From Actinomycetales bacterium (GTDB lineage Bacteria > Actinomycetota > Actinomycetes > Actinomycetales > JAHECE01), in assembly GCA_024641895.1 (NCBI GenBank), contig JAHECE010000058.1:1-12200 (forward strand): 12,200 nt of DNA, given 5' to 3'. Positions within the stretch are counted from its first letter, which is position 1. The number at the start of each line of letters is the position of its first letter. A program made the translations under genes and the position numbers. The notes under the pieces were generated by a model, which was not told the DNA's origin, did no database searches, and saw nothing but the letters and a program-made list of their open reading frames with translations. Of the stretch, positions 1 to 7,687 are shown piece after piece.

Positions 1-1
1 G

Positions 2-394
2 CGCGCGGCGGACGACCCGCCGCTCGAGCAGATGATCGAGTGCACGCGCTTCGTGATCGAAGGAGGCTACGAGGCGGCCAACACGCTGCTCGACCGCGGG
101 GCGACCGGCATCCTCTGCGGGTCGGACGTCATGGCGCTGGGCGCCATCCGGGCGATCCGGGAACGCGGCCTGCGCGTGCCGGAGGACGTGTCCGTCGTCG
201 GCAGCGACGACAGCCCGTTCATGGAGTTCACCGACCCGCCGCTCACGACCGTCCGCCAAGACGTCGACGGCATGGCGGCCATGGCCGTGCGTGCCCTGCT
301 GGACGAGATCGCGGGTACCCCGGCTCCGCGAGCGGAGTACGTCTTCCGGCCGAGCCTCGTCGTCCGTGGCTCGACGGGTCCAGCCCCCGCCTGA
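2..394 (+). CDS. LacI-family transcriptional regulator, C-terminal part (5' end outside window)
   Basis: The reading frame is open from the window edge to a TGA at 392-394, giving about 130 residues. It matches the second half of the LacI/GalR periplasmic-binding-protein-like effector domain. The visible signatures are GATGILCGSDVMALGAIRAI, then GLRVPEDVSVVGSDDSPF (the usual 'PeDvsVvGfDd' segment), then PPLTTVRQD and the family ending RPSLVVRGSTG. The N-terminal helix-turn-helix lies upstream and is not visible, so the operator cannot be inferred. Proteins of this family bind a sugar effector and repress, or less often activate, carbohydrate genes. The gene faces two minus-strand starch-degrading GH13 genes, so a maltodextrin-responsive role is plausible but inferred from position only. 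The 58 bp to the next stop codon hold one short GC hairpin. Family assignment is firm; the effector is unknown. Confidence 0.93.
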   Translation, partial: RAADDPPLEQMIECTRFVIEGGYEAANTLLDRGATGILCGSDVMALGAIRAIRERGLRVPEDVSVVGSDDSPFMEFTDPPLTTVRQDVDGMAAMAVRALLDEIAGTPAPRAEYVFRPSLVVRGSTGPAPA

Positions 395-417
395 CGCAGC
401 TCGCAGCCGCTCCGCCG

Positions 418-434
418 GCGCCCGCGCGGGGCGC
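418..434. terminator. Weak hairpin between convergent genes
   Basis: GCGCCC (418-423) pairs with GGGCGC (429-434) around a 5-nt loop, in the 58-bp gap between the LacI-family stop and the alpha-glucosidase stop. There is no T-tract on either strand, and the sequence just after it is G-rich with a repeated GCGGGGT unit. It could serve as a bidirectional transcription stop because of its position, but a six-pair GC stem is common by chance at this GC content. Confidence 0.25.
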
Positions 435-452
435 GGGGTGCGGGGTGCGGGG

Positions 453-2072
453 CTAGGGCGTCGTGGCGACGACGACCGCTGTGTCCGTCGGCAGCAGCCC
501 GTGGAGGGGTTCGTCGGTGCTGGCCAGGAGCACCGCTCCGGCGGGCAGCGGGCGTGCGGGCTCGCCGATGTTGACGTCCACGACGAGGTCCGTGCCGTCC
601 TCGCGAGCAACCCGGCGCAACGCCAGAGCGCGGCGGTACAGCGACAGCATCGAGGACCGGTCGGCGTCTTGTGCCTCAGCTGTGAGGCTCCGCCAGGCGG
701 AGGGCACGGGGAGCCAGGTCGCGGTACCGGCCGGGCTGAAACCGAACGGCGGCCTCTCTCCCGACCACGGGAAGGGCACCCGACAGCCGTCGCGGCCCCG
801 CACCCGGCCACCCGTGCGGATGAACACCGGGTCCTGGAGGACGTCGTCGGGCAGGTCGTCGACGTTGGGCAGGCCGAGTTCCTGGCCGGCGTAGATGAAT
901 GCCGCGCCCGGGAGCGCGAGCAGGAGGAGCGCCGCCGCTCGCGCTCGACGCACACCTAGGGCGAGGTCGGTTGCAGACCCCGCTGCAGGCCTGGTCTCGG
1001 GCACGTAGTCACCCTCGAGCCGGGCGTCCGTGGCATAGCGCGTGACCGAGCGCGTGTTGTCGTGGTTGTCCGTGACCCATGTCGTGGGGGCTCCGACGAT
1101 CGCGTTGGCCGCAAGGGAGGAGCGGACTGCTTCCCGAATGTCGGCCGAGCGCCACGGCGCCTTGAGGAAACGGAAGTTGAAGGCCAGGTGCATCTCGTCC
1201 GGCCGTAGGAAGAGGGCGACGACGTCGTCCGGCGCCCCGGTCTCCACGACCGCCACCCGGTCACCCCCGTAGGAGTCCAGGACGGCGCGCAACGCGCGGT
1301 ACACGTCGTGCACCGGACTCCGGGCGTCCTTGAGGATGACGGGGCTCCCGTCCGCGGTGTCCGGCCAGGTCGTGTCCTTGACGAGGCCGTCCGCCACGTC
1401 GATGCGGAAGCCGTCGATCCCGCGGTCGAGCCAGAAGCGCAGGATGCGCTCGAACTCGGCGAGCACTGCCGGATTGCCCCAGTTGAAGTCCGGCTGCTCC
1501 GGCGCGAAGAGGTGGAAGTACCACTGCCCGGGTGAACCGTCCGGCTCCTGCACCCGCGTCCAGGACGGCCCCCCGAACACGCTCCGCCAGTTGGTGGGCG
1601 GTTCGTCGCCGCCGGGCCCGCGGCCGTCGACGAAGTGGAACAGCGCGCGCTGCGCGCTCCCCCGCCCGGCGACCACCGCGGCCTGGAACCAGGCGTGCTC
1701 GCTGGAGCAGTGATTGGGGACCAGGTCGATCGTCACCCGGATCCCGGCGTCGTGGGCCGCCGCGACGAGGGCGTCGGCATCGGCGAGAGTCCCGAAGCGG
1801 GGATCGACGTCGCAGTGGTCGGCTACGTCGTATCCGCCGTCCACCTGCGGCGACGGGTAGAACGGGCACAGCCACAGGGCGTCGATCCCGAGTGAGGCGA
1901 GGTACGGCATGCGCTCCACGACGCCGCGCAGATCACCCTCGCCGTCGCCGTCTGCGTCCGCGAACGACCGCGGGTAGACCTGGTAGAAGACAGCCTCGCG
2001 CCACCAGGCCCGGGGCGTGGACGTAGCCACAGCGGGCGGTGTGGGGGGCACGCTAGGAGCCCGGGACCGCAT
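453..2072 (-). CDS. GH13 alpha-glucosidase (cytoplasmic)
   Basis: This retaining glycoside hydrolase family 13 enzyme probably releases glucose from maltodextrins or isomalto-oligosaccharides in the cytoplasm; no signal peptide or membrane segment is seen. Counting from the ATG at 2072 (539 aa), the protein opens with the GH13 alpha-glucosidase signature WWREAVFYQVYPRSFADADG (23-42). Region I is DLVPNH (116-121). Region II is GFRIDVA with the predicted nucleophile D225. The acid/base is E277 in VVETGA, and region IV is NHDNTR with D338. The block HLAFNFRFLKAPW (295-307) resembles actinobacterial alpha-glucosidases, which I believe fall in subfamily GH13_30. The start is uncertain: ATG 2072 overlaps the upstream amylase gene by 20 bp, GTG 2051 lies just after the amylase stop, and GTG 2030 is also in frame. 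None has a good ribosome binding site. The open frame continues upstream antisense-free inside the amylase gene, but that part is not protein-like. The gene is probably co-transcribed with the amylase. Exact substrate preference (maltose or isomaltose) is not settled. Confidence 0.88.
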   Translation of the reverse strand: MRSRAPSVPPTPPAVATSTPRAWWREAVFYQVYPRSFADADGDGEGDLRGVVERMPYLASLGIDALWLCPFYPSPQVDGGYDVADHCDVDPRFGTLADADALVAAAHDAGIRVTIDLVPNHCSSEHAWFQAAVVAGRGSAQRALFHFVDGRGPGGDEPPTNWRSVFGGPSWTRVQEPDGSPGQWYFHLFAPEQPDFNWGNPAVLAEFERILRFWLDRGIDGFRIDVADGLVKDTTWPDTADGSPVILKDARSPVHDVYRALRAVLDSYGGDRVAVVETGAPDDVVALFLRPDEMHLAFNFRFLKAPWRSADIREAVRSSLAANAIVGAPTTWVTDNHDNTRSVTRYATDARLEGDYVPETRPAAGSATDLALGVRRARAAALLLLALPGAAFIYAGQELGLPNVDDLPDDVLQDPVFIRTGGRVRGRDGCRVPFPWSGERPPFGFSPAGTATWLPVPSAWRSLTAEAQDADRSSMLSLYRRALALRRVAREDGTDLVVDVNIGEPARPLPAGAVLLASTDEPLHGLLPTDTAVVVATTP

Positions 2073-3567
2073 CGACGTGGATGGCGAGCGACGATCCGGC
2101 GGGCACCGAGGCCGTGAAGGTCCCACCCTCCTCGACCGTGACGACGGCGCCACTGCAGGCGCCATCGACCAGCGCCCCTGTCTGGACGTCGCAGTAGTCA
2201 CCGGCGGCCAGGGACGTCTGCCAGGTCCCCTTGACGGCGTCGGCGTCCAGGTTGATGACCACGAAGCCGCGATCGCCGCGGCCGAACGCCAGCGCCGAGC
2301 CCTCGTCCCACCAGTCGACGAGCTCGGTGCCGGCAACGGCGGAACGGAACGCGACCATGGGGACGATCTGCGGCCACCTGTGCTGACAGAGCCAGCCCTG
2401 GTTGCGCACGTCGGCGTCCGGGCCTGCGGCCTCCGAGCACCGGGCGTCGAGAACTGCTCCGCCGTCGTCCTGGGCGGGCCCGGTGTCGCGGCCGTCCAAG
2501 GAGCTGAAGGCGTAGCCGGAGTACACGACGGGGAGCCCGTACGGCACCGCGAGCAGGAACACGTTCGCCAGCGCGTAGCGCTCGTCCGCCCGGTAGCTCA
2601 ACGTCGTGCCGTTGCGCTCGGTGTCGTGGTTGTCGACGAACGTCACCGCCTCGGTGGTGCCCAGCAGGCCGGCACCGCTGGCGAGGTCCTCGAACTGGCC
2701 GCCGCGATTCGTCGTCATCGCCGTGTCGAGCTGGGTTGCGAAGCCGAACTCGAAGACCTGGCCCGCGGCCGTGTACTCCTCGGGCTGGACCGGTTCTCCG
2801 GCACCGCGGATGACCTCGGACCAGACGACCGTGCCGTCCGGCAGCGCATCGGTGATCGCCGTCACGTCCTCGGCGGGGATGTGCTTGGCGGCGTCGATCC
2901 GGAAGCCGGCGACACCCAAGGAGAGCAGGTCAGCCAGGTAGGCACCGATCGTCGCGCGGACGTGATCGGTCTCGGTCGCCAGGTCGGCCAGGTTGACCAG
3001 CTCGCAGCGCTGGACCTGCTCGCGGTCCTGGTAGTTCTCGATGTCGTCGGAGCCGGTGAGCCCGCAGTGGTGGAAGTCGCCGTCGGCGTCGGCGTAGGAG
3101 CCGGGGTAGTCGTAGTGCTCGAAGGCCGACCCGACCCACCCGATCCCAGAGCCGTCCTGACCCGTCATGTGGTTGACGACGGCGTCTGCGACGACGCCGA
3201 CGCCCGCCTCCGCGCACGTCGTGATCATCGCGGCGAACTCGGCGCGCGAGCCGAGCCGGGACTCGACCTGGTAGCTCACAGGCTGGTACGCCGTCCACCA
3301 CGGCTCCCCCAGGATGTGCTCCTGCGCGGGCGACGTCAGCACGTAGTCGTACCCCGCCGGCCCCAGCACGTCCGTGCACTCCCGGGCCACCGCGGGCCAG
3401 GTCCACTGGAACAGCTGGACCCCGACCGCCCCGCGCGCGACGTCGTCCGCCCCGTCCGGCGGCCCCCCCGGGTCGGTACAACCCGCCAGCACGAGAGCCA
3501 CTGCTCCCCCGGCAGCGACGGCAGCGAACCGCCCCCGCGCCCGCCCCGCCACGCCGACGATCCCCAT
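2053..3567 (-). CDS. Lipoprotein alpha-amylase, GH13 (animal/Streptomyces type)
   Basis: This endo-acting alpha-1,4-glucanase should cut starch at the outer face of the membrane. The 504-aa product starts with arginines, then a hydrophobic stretch and the lipobox LAGC with C30, so it is predicted to be exported and lipid-anchored, not freely secreted. The catalytic domain begins GVQLFQWTWPAVARECTDVL (49-68), the pattern of animal-like bacterial amylases. Region I is DAVVNH (128-133), region II GFRIDAAKH with nucleophile D225, the acid/base is E251 in VVWSEVIRG, and region IV is FVDNHDTERNG with D315. N132, D195 and H229 match the conserved calcium site. A beta-rich C-domain fills roughly 395-504, and no separate starch-binding module is present. 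The ATG at 3567 is used here. GTG 3570 and GTG 3573 are in frame and sit closer to the AGGGGAG at 3579-3585, so the true start may be up to two codons earlier. The alpha-glucosidase follows directly downstream. Confidence 0.93.
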   Translation of the reverse strand: MGIVGVAGRARGRFAAVAAGGAVALVLAGCTDPGGPPDGADDVARGAVGVQLFQWTWPAVARECTDVLGPAGYDYVLTSPAQEHILGEPWWTAYQPVSYQVESRLGSRAEFAAMITTCAEAGVGVVADAVVNHMTGQDGSGIGWVGSAFEHYDYPGSYADADGDFHHCGLTGSDDIENYQDREQVQRCELVNLADLATETDHVRATIGAYLADLLSLGVAGFRIDAAKHIPAEDVTAITDALPDGTVVWSEVIRGAGEPVQPEEYTAAGQVFEFGFATQLDTAMTTNRGGQFEDLASGAGLLGTTEAVTFVDNHDTERNGTTLSYRADERYALANVFLLAVPYGLPVVYSGYAFSSLDGRDTGPAQDDGGAVLDARCSEAAGPDADVRNQGWLCQHRWPQIVPMVAFRSAVAGTELVDWWDEGSALAFGRGDRGFVVINLDADAVKGTWQTSLAAGDYCDVQTGALVDGACSGAVVTVEEGGTFTASVPAGSSLAIHVDAVPGS

Positions 3568-3578
3568 CACCACGTCCA

Positions 3579-3585
3579 CTCCCCT
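3579..3585 (-). promoter_or_regulatory. Ribosome binding site of the amylase gene
   Basis: AGGGGAG on the minus strand lies 11 nt before ATG 3567, 8 nt before GTG 3570 and 5 nt before GTG 3573. The spacing slightly favours GTG 3570. The lipoprotein signal peptide is unaffected by the choice. Confidence 0.6.
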
Positions 3586-3607
3586 GCACCGGCCGCCAAG
3601 GAAGGCG

Positions 3608-3636
3608 ACGCTAGCGCAGCACACCGACGCCGTGGA
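3608..3636 (-). promoter_or_regulatory. Possible promoter of the amylase-glucosidase unit
   Basis: On the minus strand TAGCGT (3608-3613) fits an actinobacterial -10 element (TANNNT). The hexamer 17 bp upstream, TCCACG (3631-3636), is a poor -35. The predicted transcript would start near 3601 and give a leader of about 30 nt including the AGGGGAG. The call rests mostly on position in the 209-bp gap. Confidence 0.25.
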
Positions 3637-3696
3637 CAGACGTGCGCAAGCCCGGCGGCCCGACGGGTAACGCGAGCCACCGACCAGCCGAAGACG

Positions 3697-3738
3697 CCCT
3701 TGCCGAGGACCAACGCGAGGCGCGACCGCCGGCAAGGG
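3697..3738. repeat. 9-bp perfect inverted repeat upstream of the amylase gene
   Basis: CCCTTGCCG (3697-3705) and CGGCAAGGG (3730-3738) are exact inverted copies separated by 24 bp, with centres 33 bp apart, or about three helical turns. They lie between the dus stop (3777) and the weak amylase promoter candidate. They could be paired operator half-sites, for example for a LacI-type regulator, or a large hairpin after dus. No known actinobacterial maltose operator consensus is recognised in them. Confidence 0.45.
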
Positions 3739-3752
3739 GTCGCCCCGACCCC
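3736..3752 (-). terminator. Hairpin downstream of dus
   Basis: GGGGTC (3736-3741) and GACCCC (3747-3752) form a six-pair stem with a GCCCC loop, 24 bp after the dus stop codon in the direction of transcription. It lacks a T-tract and overlaps one arm of the 3697-3738 inverted repeat, so the two structures would compete. As a terminator it is only suggestive. Confidence 0.25.
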
Positions 3753-3776
3753 GGACCGCGCCCCGGGAAGCGGGAC

Positions 3777-4994
3777 CTACCCCCCGGAGACGCTCAGCTC
3801 CGCCTCGGCGAGCGCCGCCCGCATCCGGTCGTCGAGATCGCGGCTCTCGAGCCAGCCGTCGGGCACGGCCGGCCGCTTGGGTGTGCCGGCTCGCCCGCGG
3901 GGCCCCTCGGCGCCGTCGCCCGGGTAGGGCTGGTCGAGGTCCAGCGCGCCCAGCCGCTCGTCGAGCTCCGCCAGCGATGACACCAGCCCGAGCGCCGCCC
4001 GGGCCTGCCCGCCGACGACGTACCCCTTGAGGTACCACGCCATGTGCTTGCGCAGCTCCCGCAGCGCCTGGCCCTCGGAGCCGAGGTGCTCGACCATCAG
4101 CTCCGCGTGCTGCCGGATCGTCGCCGCGACCTCGGCGAGCCCGGGCCGCACGCGCGCCGGCGAGCCGTGGAACGCAGCGACGAGGTCGGTGAACAGCCAC
4201 GGCCGCCCCTGGCAGCCCCGGCCGATGACCACGCCGTCGCAACCGGTCCGGCGGACCATCTCGACCGCATCCTCGGCGGACCAGATGTCGCCGTTGCCGA
4301 GCACGGGGATCTCGGGCAGGTGCGCGCGCAGCGCGGCGATCGCCTCCCAGTGGGCGGTCCCCGAGTAGTACTCCGCCGCGGTGCGGGCATGCAGGGCAAC
4401 GGCCGCGACCCCCGCGTCCCGGGCGATCGCCCCGGCGTCGAGGTAGGTCAGGTGGTCGGCGTCGATGCCCATCCGCATCTTGACCGTCAGCGGGACGGGA
4501 CGGTCACCGCCGTCGCGAGCCGCCGCCACGGCACCCTCGACGATGGCCGCGAACAGGTCACGCTTCCACGGCAGGACGGCGCCGCCGCCCTTGCGGGTCA
4601 CCTTGGGTACCGGGCAGCCGAAGTTCAGGTCGATGTGGTCGGCGCGGTCCTCGGCGACCAGCATCCGCACGGCCGCGGTCACGGTCGCGGGGTCGACGCC
4701 GTACAGCTGCACGCTGCGGACGTCCTCCGTCGGATCGTGGGCGATGATCCTCATCGACTCCGGCGTCCGCTCGACGAGCGCCCGGGAGGTCACCATCTCC
4801 GAGACGAACAGGCCGGTCGGGGCGCTGGCGTGCCGAGCGGAGGCGCCTCCCGGCGCGGCACGCTCCGCCTCGGCCAGACCTCGCTCCGCCGCGAGCCGGC
4901 ACAGGCGGCGGAAGGGCGCGTTGGTCACGCCCGCCATCGGCGCCAGCACCACGGGCGTGCCCACGTCGATACGTCCGACCGAGAAGCCCGTCAC
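3777..4994 (-). CDS. dusB: tRNA-dihydrouridine synthase (DusB-type)
   Basis: This FMN enzyme reduces specific uridines in tRNA to dihydrouridine using NAD(P)H. The 405-aa product has the Dus TIM-barrel signatures: APMAGVTNAPFRRLC (18-32) for FMN binding, LFVSEMVTSRAL (62-73), and IDLNFGCPVPKVTRKGGGA (121-139) with the catalytic cysteine C127. Next come VKMRMGID (171-178), LHARTAAEYYSG (201-212) for FMN phosphate/tRNA contact, and VLGNGDIWSAEDA (231-243) followed by VVIGRGCQGRPWLF (255-268). The C-terminal helical tRNA-binding domain follows from about 285 and contains ELRKHMAWYLKG. An Ala/Gly/Ser-rich insert at about 40-60 separates the first helix from the next strand. The GTG start at 4994-4992 shares GTGA with the stop of the YibE/F gene, indicating translational coupling in the glyS operon. 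The target uridine position cannot be read from sequence. Confidence 0.95.
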   Translation of the reverse strand: MTGFSVGRIDVGTPVVLAPMAGVTNAPFRRLCRLAAERGLAEAERAAPGGASARHASAPTGLFVSEMVTSRALVERTPESMRIIAHDPTEDVRSVQLYGVDPATVTAAVRMLVAEDRADHIDLNFGCPVPKVTRKGGGAVLPWKRDLFAAIVEGAVAAARDGGDRPVPLTVKMRMGIDADHLTYLDAGAIARDAGVAAVALHARTAAEYYSGTAHWEAIAALRAHLPEIPVLGNGDIWSAEDAVEMVRRTGCDGVVIGRGCQGRPWLFTDLVAAFHGSPARVRPGLAEVAATIRQHAELMVEHLGSEGQALRELRKHMAWYLKGYVVGGQARAALGLVSSLAELDERLGALDLDQPYPGDGAEGPRGRAGTPKRPAVPDGWLESRDLDDRMRAALAEAELSVSGG

Positions 4995-6193
4995 GGCGCC
5001 GCCGCCGTACCGGTCTCGGCACGGCTGGCCCGATCCGCCGCGGCGCCCGACCGGACCAGGAACGTCCCGATCGCCGTCGTCACGGGGATCGCAAGCACGA
5101 GACCGACCGAGGAGACCAAGGTGCGGACCACCTCTTCGGCGATCTCGCCCGAGGTCAAGGTGTCGACGAGCGCGCGCTCGAAGAGGGCCACGAGCAGCAG
5201 CGTGGTCAGGCCCGTACCGACGTATGCGAACGCGAGCGTGTACACGGTGGAGGCGATGTGGTCGCGCCCGATGCGCATCGCGCGGCCGAAGACCGTGCGG
5301 CTCGACGCCTCGGGCGCGCTGGCGTGCAGCTCCCAGACGGCGGAGGCCTGGGTGATCGTCACGTCGTTCAGCGCGCCGAGGCCGGCGATGACGATCCCGC
5401 ACAGGAGGAGTGCCCGCAGGCTCATCCCCGGCGTGAGCGAGAGCAGCTGCAGCGCACCCTCGGAGTCGGCTCCGGTCAGCTGCCCGGCGCTGGTCCCCCA
5501 CCAGGCGAGGACTGTCGTGATAGCGAGACCGATGATCGTCCCGAGCAGCGCCGTCGTCGTCCGGATCGAGATGCCGTGGGCGAGGTAGACGGCCGCGAAC
5601 ATCATCGCCGAGGATCCGACGAGCGCCACGAGCAGCGGGTCGGCCCCGCCCAAGAGCGCCGGCAGCACGAAGACCGCGATGATCCCCAGCGAGACGACGA
5701 GGCCGGCGATCGCCGCCAGGCCACGCCATCGCGCGACCAGGACGACGACCAGGGCGTACACGCCGGCGAGGAGCGCGACCGGCGTCGTTCGGACGTAGTC
5801 GACGTAGACGTACGGGCTCCCCGCGCCGATGGCCTCGGGGATGAAGAGCACCTTCATCCGGGCGCCGACGTCGACGCCCGCCTGCAGGATCTCCGGCGGC
5901 GCCTGGACCGGGACGACGCTGTCGGAGCCCTCGAGAGCGAGGCGCACCTCCTCGCCTGGCACGTCGGTGACCGCCACGACCGTGCCTCGCAGGAACTGGG
6001 CGCCGTCGCCGACGACGGGCAAGGTGCCGAGGGCGGCGTCTGCCGACGGCCAGAGCGCGATCATCCCCAGCACGGTCGCGACCAGGATCGGCAGCACCAG
6101 GGCCACCAGGAGCAGCCGGACCCGCCGGGAGGCTCCTGCAGACAGCGCGAGCGTGCTGTCCGCGCTCCCGTGAGAGTGTCCGTGACCGGTCAT
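4991..6193 (-). CDS. YibE/F-family multi-pass membrane protein
   Basis: The 400-aa product matches the YibE/F-like family of integral membrane proteins, whose biochemical role is not established as far as I know. It starts with a His-rich stretch, MTGHGHSHGSAD, then a transmembrane helix at about 25-48. A soluble beta-rich segment follows at about 55-132 with PVQAPPEILQAGVDVGARMK. About seven further hydrophobic helices run from 138 to 380. The most conserved-looking block is GLGALNDVTITQASAVWELH (271-290), a family hallmark, followed by the basic loop RTVFGRAMRIGRDHIASTVYT (split here at 299-319). The ATG at 6193 lies 21 bp after the glyS stop and is preceded by a G-rich run that is a weak ribosome binding site. 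The 3' end overlaps dus by 4 bp. Its place between two tRNA-related genes looks like conserved operon packing and does not give a function. The His-rich tip and the divergent zinc operon nearby hint at metal contact, but this is speculation. Confidence 0.85.
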   Translation of the reverse strand: MTGHGHSHGSADSTLALSAGASRRVRLLLVALVLPILVATVLGMIALWPSADAALGTLPVVGDGAQFLRGTVVAVTDVPGEEVRLALEGSDSVVPVQAPPEILQAGVDVGARMKVLFIPEAIGAGSPYVYVDYVRTTPVALLAGVYALVVVLVARWRGLAAIAGLVVSLGIIAVFVLPALLGGADPLLVALVGSSAMMFAAVYLAHGISIRTTTALLGTIIGLAITTVLAWWGTSAGQLTGADSEGALQLLSLTPGMSLRALLLCGIVIAGLGALNDVTITQASAVWELHASAPEASSRTVFGRAMRIGRDHIASTVYTLAFAYVGTGLTTLLLVALFERALVDTLTSGEIAEEVVRTLVSSVGLVLAIPVTTAIGTFLVRSGAAADRASRAETGTAAAP

Positions 6194-6214
6194 CGGCGGG
6201 CCCCCCGCTTCACC

Positions 6215-7603
6215 TCAGCCGCCGATCAGATGCCCGGCCAGGAAACCGGCGACCTTGTCGAGCGCCACCCGCTCCTGGTGCATGGAGTCGCGGTGCCGGA
6301 CGGTGACGGCCTGGTCGGTGGCGGTGTCGAAGTCGACCGTGACGCAGAACGGCGTGCCGATCTCGTCCTGGCGCCGGTAGCGGCGGCCGATCGCACCCGC
6401 GTCGTCGAAGTCGACGTTCCAGCTCTGGCGCAGCTCGGCCGCGAGGTCGCGAGCAGCGGGCGAGAGGGCCTCGTTCCGGGACAGCGGCAGCACGGCTGCT
6501 TTCACGGGGGCGAGGCGGTGGTCGAGGCGCAGGACCGTGCGACGGTCCACCCCGCCCTTGGTGTTGGGTGCCTCGTCCTCGGCGTAGGCCTCGACGAGGA
6601 ACGCCATGAGGGACCGCGTCAGGCCCGCCGCCGGCTCGATGACGTAGGGGACCCAGCGCTCGCCCTTGGTCTGGTCGAAGTAGGACAGGTCCTGCCCCGA
6701 GTGCTCGGTGTGGGTCGTCAGATCGAAGTCGGTCCTGTTGGCGATGCCCTCGAGCTCGCCCCACTCGGAGCCGGAGAAGCCGAAGCGGTACTCGATGTCG
6801 ACCGTCCGCTTGGAGTAGTGGGAGAGCTTCTCCTTGGGGTGCTCGTAATGCCGCAGGTTCGCGCGATCGATCCCGAGGCCCGTGTACCAGTCGGTCCGGG
6901 TGTCGATCCAGTACTGGTGCCACTCCTCGTCGGTCCCGGGCTCGACGAAGTACTCCATCTCCATCTGCTCGAACTCGCGGGTCCGGAAGATGAAGTTGCC
7001 CGGGGTGATCTCGTTGCGGAACGACTTGCCGATCTGCCCGATGCCGAACGGCGGGCGACGCCGCGACGTCGCGAGGACGTTGGCGAAGTTCACGAAGATG
7101 CCCTGCGCGGTCTCGGGGCGCAGGTAGTGCATCCCCGACTCGTCCTCGACCGCGCCGAGGTGGGTCTTGAGCATCATGTTGAAGTCGCGCGGCTCGGTCC
7201 ACTGGCCGCGCGTGCCGCAGTTCGGGCACGCGATGTCCGCGAGACCGTGCTCGGCAACCCGGCCCTTGCGCTCCTCGAACTCCTCGAGCATCTGGTCGGC
7301 GCGGTAGCGCTTGTGGCAGCTCGTGCACTCGGTCAACGGGTCGTGGAAGACGCCGACGTGGCCGGAGGCGACCCAGACCTGGCGCGGCAGGATGACGGAG
7401 GAGTCCAGCCCGACGACGTCCTCACGGCTCGTGACGACGGAGCGCCACCACTGCCGCTTGATGTTCTCCTTGAGCTCCACGCCGAGTGGGCCGTAGTCCC
7501 ACGCCGAGCGGGTACCGCCGTAGATCTCCCCCGAAGGGAAGACGAAGCCGCGCCGCTTCGCGAGGCTGACGACGGAGTCGAGACGGGATGGCGCAGCGGC
7601 CAC
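6215..7603 (-). CDS. glyS: Glycine--tRNA ligase (class II, homodimeric type)
   Basis: The enzyme charges tRNA-Gly with glycine in the cytoplasm. The 462-aa product matches the single-chain alpha2 GlyRS found in actinobacteria, eukaryotes and archaea, not the two-subunit GlyQ/GlyS type. It opens with [20 protein letters not shown] (17-36). It has a Cys pair motif C93-x2-C96 and C126-x2-C129 that could hold zinc, the segment [15 protein letters not shown] (161-175), and motif 2 [20 protein letters not shown] (195-214). Motif 3 is [20 protein letters not shown] (321-340). The anticodon-binding domain runs from about 365 to the end and includes [14 protein letters not shown] longer frame starting at GTG 7621 exists, but GTG 7603 is preferred: GGAG sits 8 nt before it and the protein then starts like its family ([11 protein letters not shown]). 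It leads the glyS-yibE/F-dus operon and is divergent from znuA. Confidence 0.97.
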   Translation of the reverse strand: MAAAPSRLDSVVSLAKRRGFVFPSGEIYGGTRSAWDYGPLGVELKENIKRQWWRSVVTSREDVVGLDSSVILPRQVWVASGHVGVFHDPLTECTSCHKRYRADQMLEEFEERKGRVAEHGLADIACPNCGTRGQWTEPRDFNMMLKTHLGAVEDESGMHYLRPETAQGIFVNFANVLATSRRRPPFGIGQIGKSFRNEITPGNFIFRTREFEQMEMEYFVEPGTDEEWHQYWIDTRTDWYTGLGIDRANLRHYEHPKEKLSHYSKRTVDIEYRFGFSGSEWGELEGIANRTDFDLTTHTEHSGQDLSYFDQTKGERWVPYVIEPAAGLTRSLMAFLVEAYAEDEAPNTKGGVDRRTVLRLDHRLAPVKAAVLPLSRNEALSPAARDLAAELRQSWNVDFDDAGAIGRRYRRQDEIGTPFCVTVDFDTATDQAVTVRHRDSMHQERVALDKVAGFLAGHLIGG

Positions 7604-7611
7604 GGCGATCA

Positions 7612-7615
7612 CTCC
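7612..7615 (-). promoter_or_regulatory. glyS ribosome binding site that fixes the start
   Basis: GGAG on the minus strand ends 8 nt before GTG 7603. The upstream in-frame candidates, GTG 7612 and GTG 7621, overlap or precede this site, which argues against them. A (CA)5 run at 7615-7624 abuts it. Confidence 0.7.
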
Positions 7616-7629
7616 ACACACACATCGAG

Positions 7630-7649
7630 GCGCCCGACCTGGCGGGCGC
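7630..7649 (-). other. Hairpin in the glyS leader
   Basis: GCGCCCG (7630-7636) and CGGGCGC (7643-7649) are a perfect 7-bp all-GC stem with a 6-nt loop. The stem ends 14 bp before the glyS GGAG site. It would be very stable in the leader RNA and could affect translation initiation or stability. There is no T-tract, and no specifier loop or antiterminator of a T-box. A chance origin at this GC content is possible. Confidence 0.35.
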
Positions 7650-7687
7650 GGGCTCGGCGTCGCCGGGTCCTGGTCGGTCCATCGGCG

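Noticed and set aside
2073..2336. N-terminal extension of the alpha-glucosidase frame inside the amylase gene
   Set aside because: The extra residues are Pro/Arg/Ser-rich and do not resemble GH13 proteins. Homology begins at about 2005, so a start at 2072 or later is likelier.
453..3567. Tandem duplication of GH13 genes
   Set aside because: The two proteins share only the general family regions. They differ in opening signature, location signal and acid/base context, so they belong to different subfamilies.
2017..3927. 636-codon plus-strand open frame antisense to the amylase
   Set aside because: The composition is biased and no motif is seen; the amylase on the other strand has all catalytic residues.
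3568..4242. N-terminal extension of the amylase frame into dus
   Set aside because: The lipoprotein signal peptide starts at 3567 and a ribosome binding site sits just upstream; the extension is an antisense-type low-complexity sequence.
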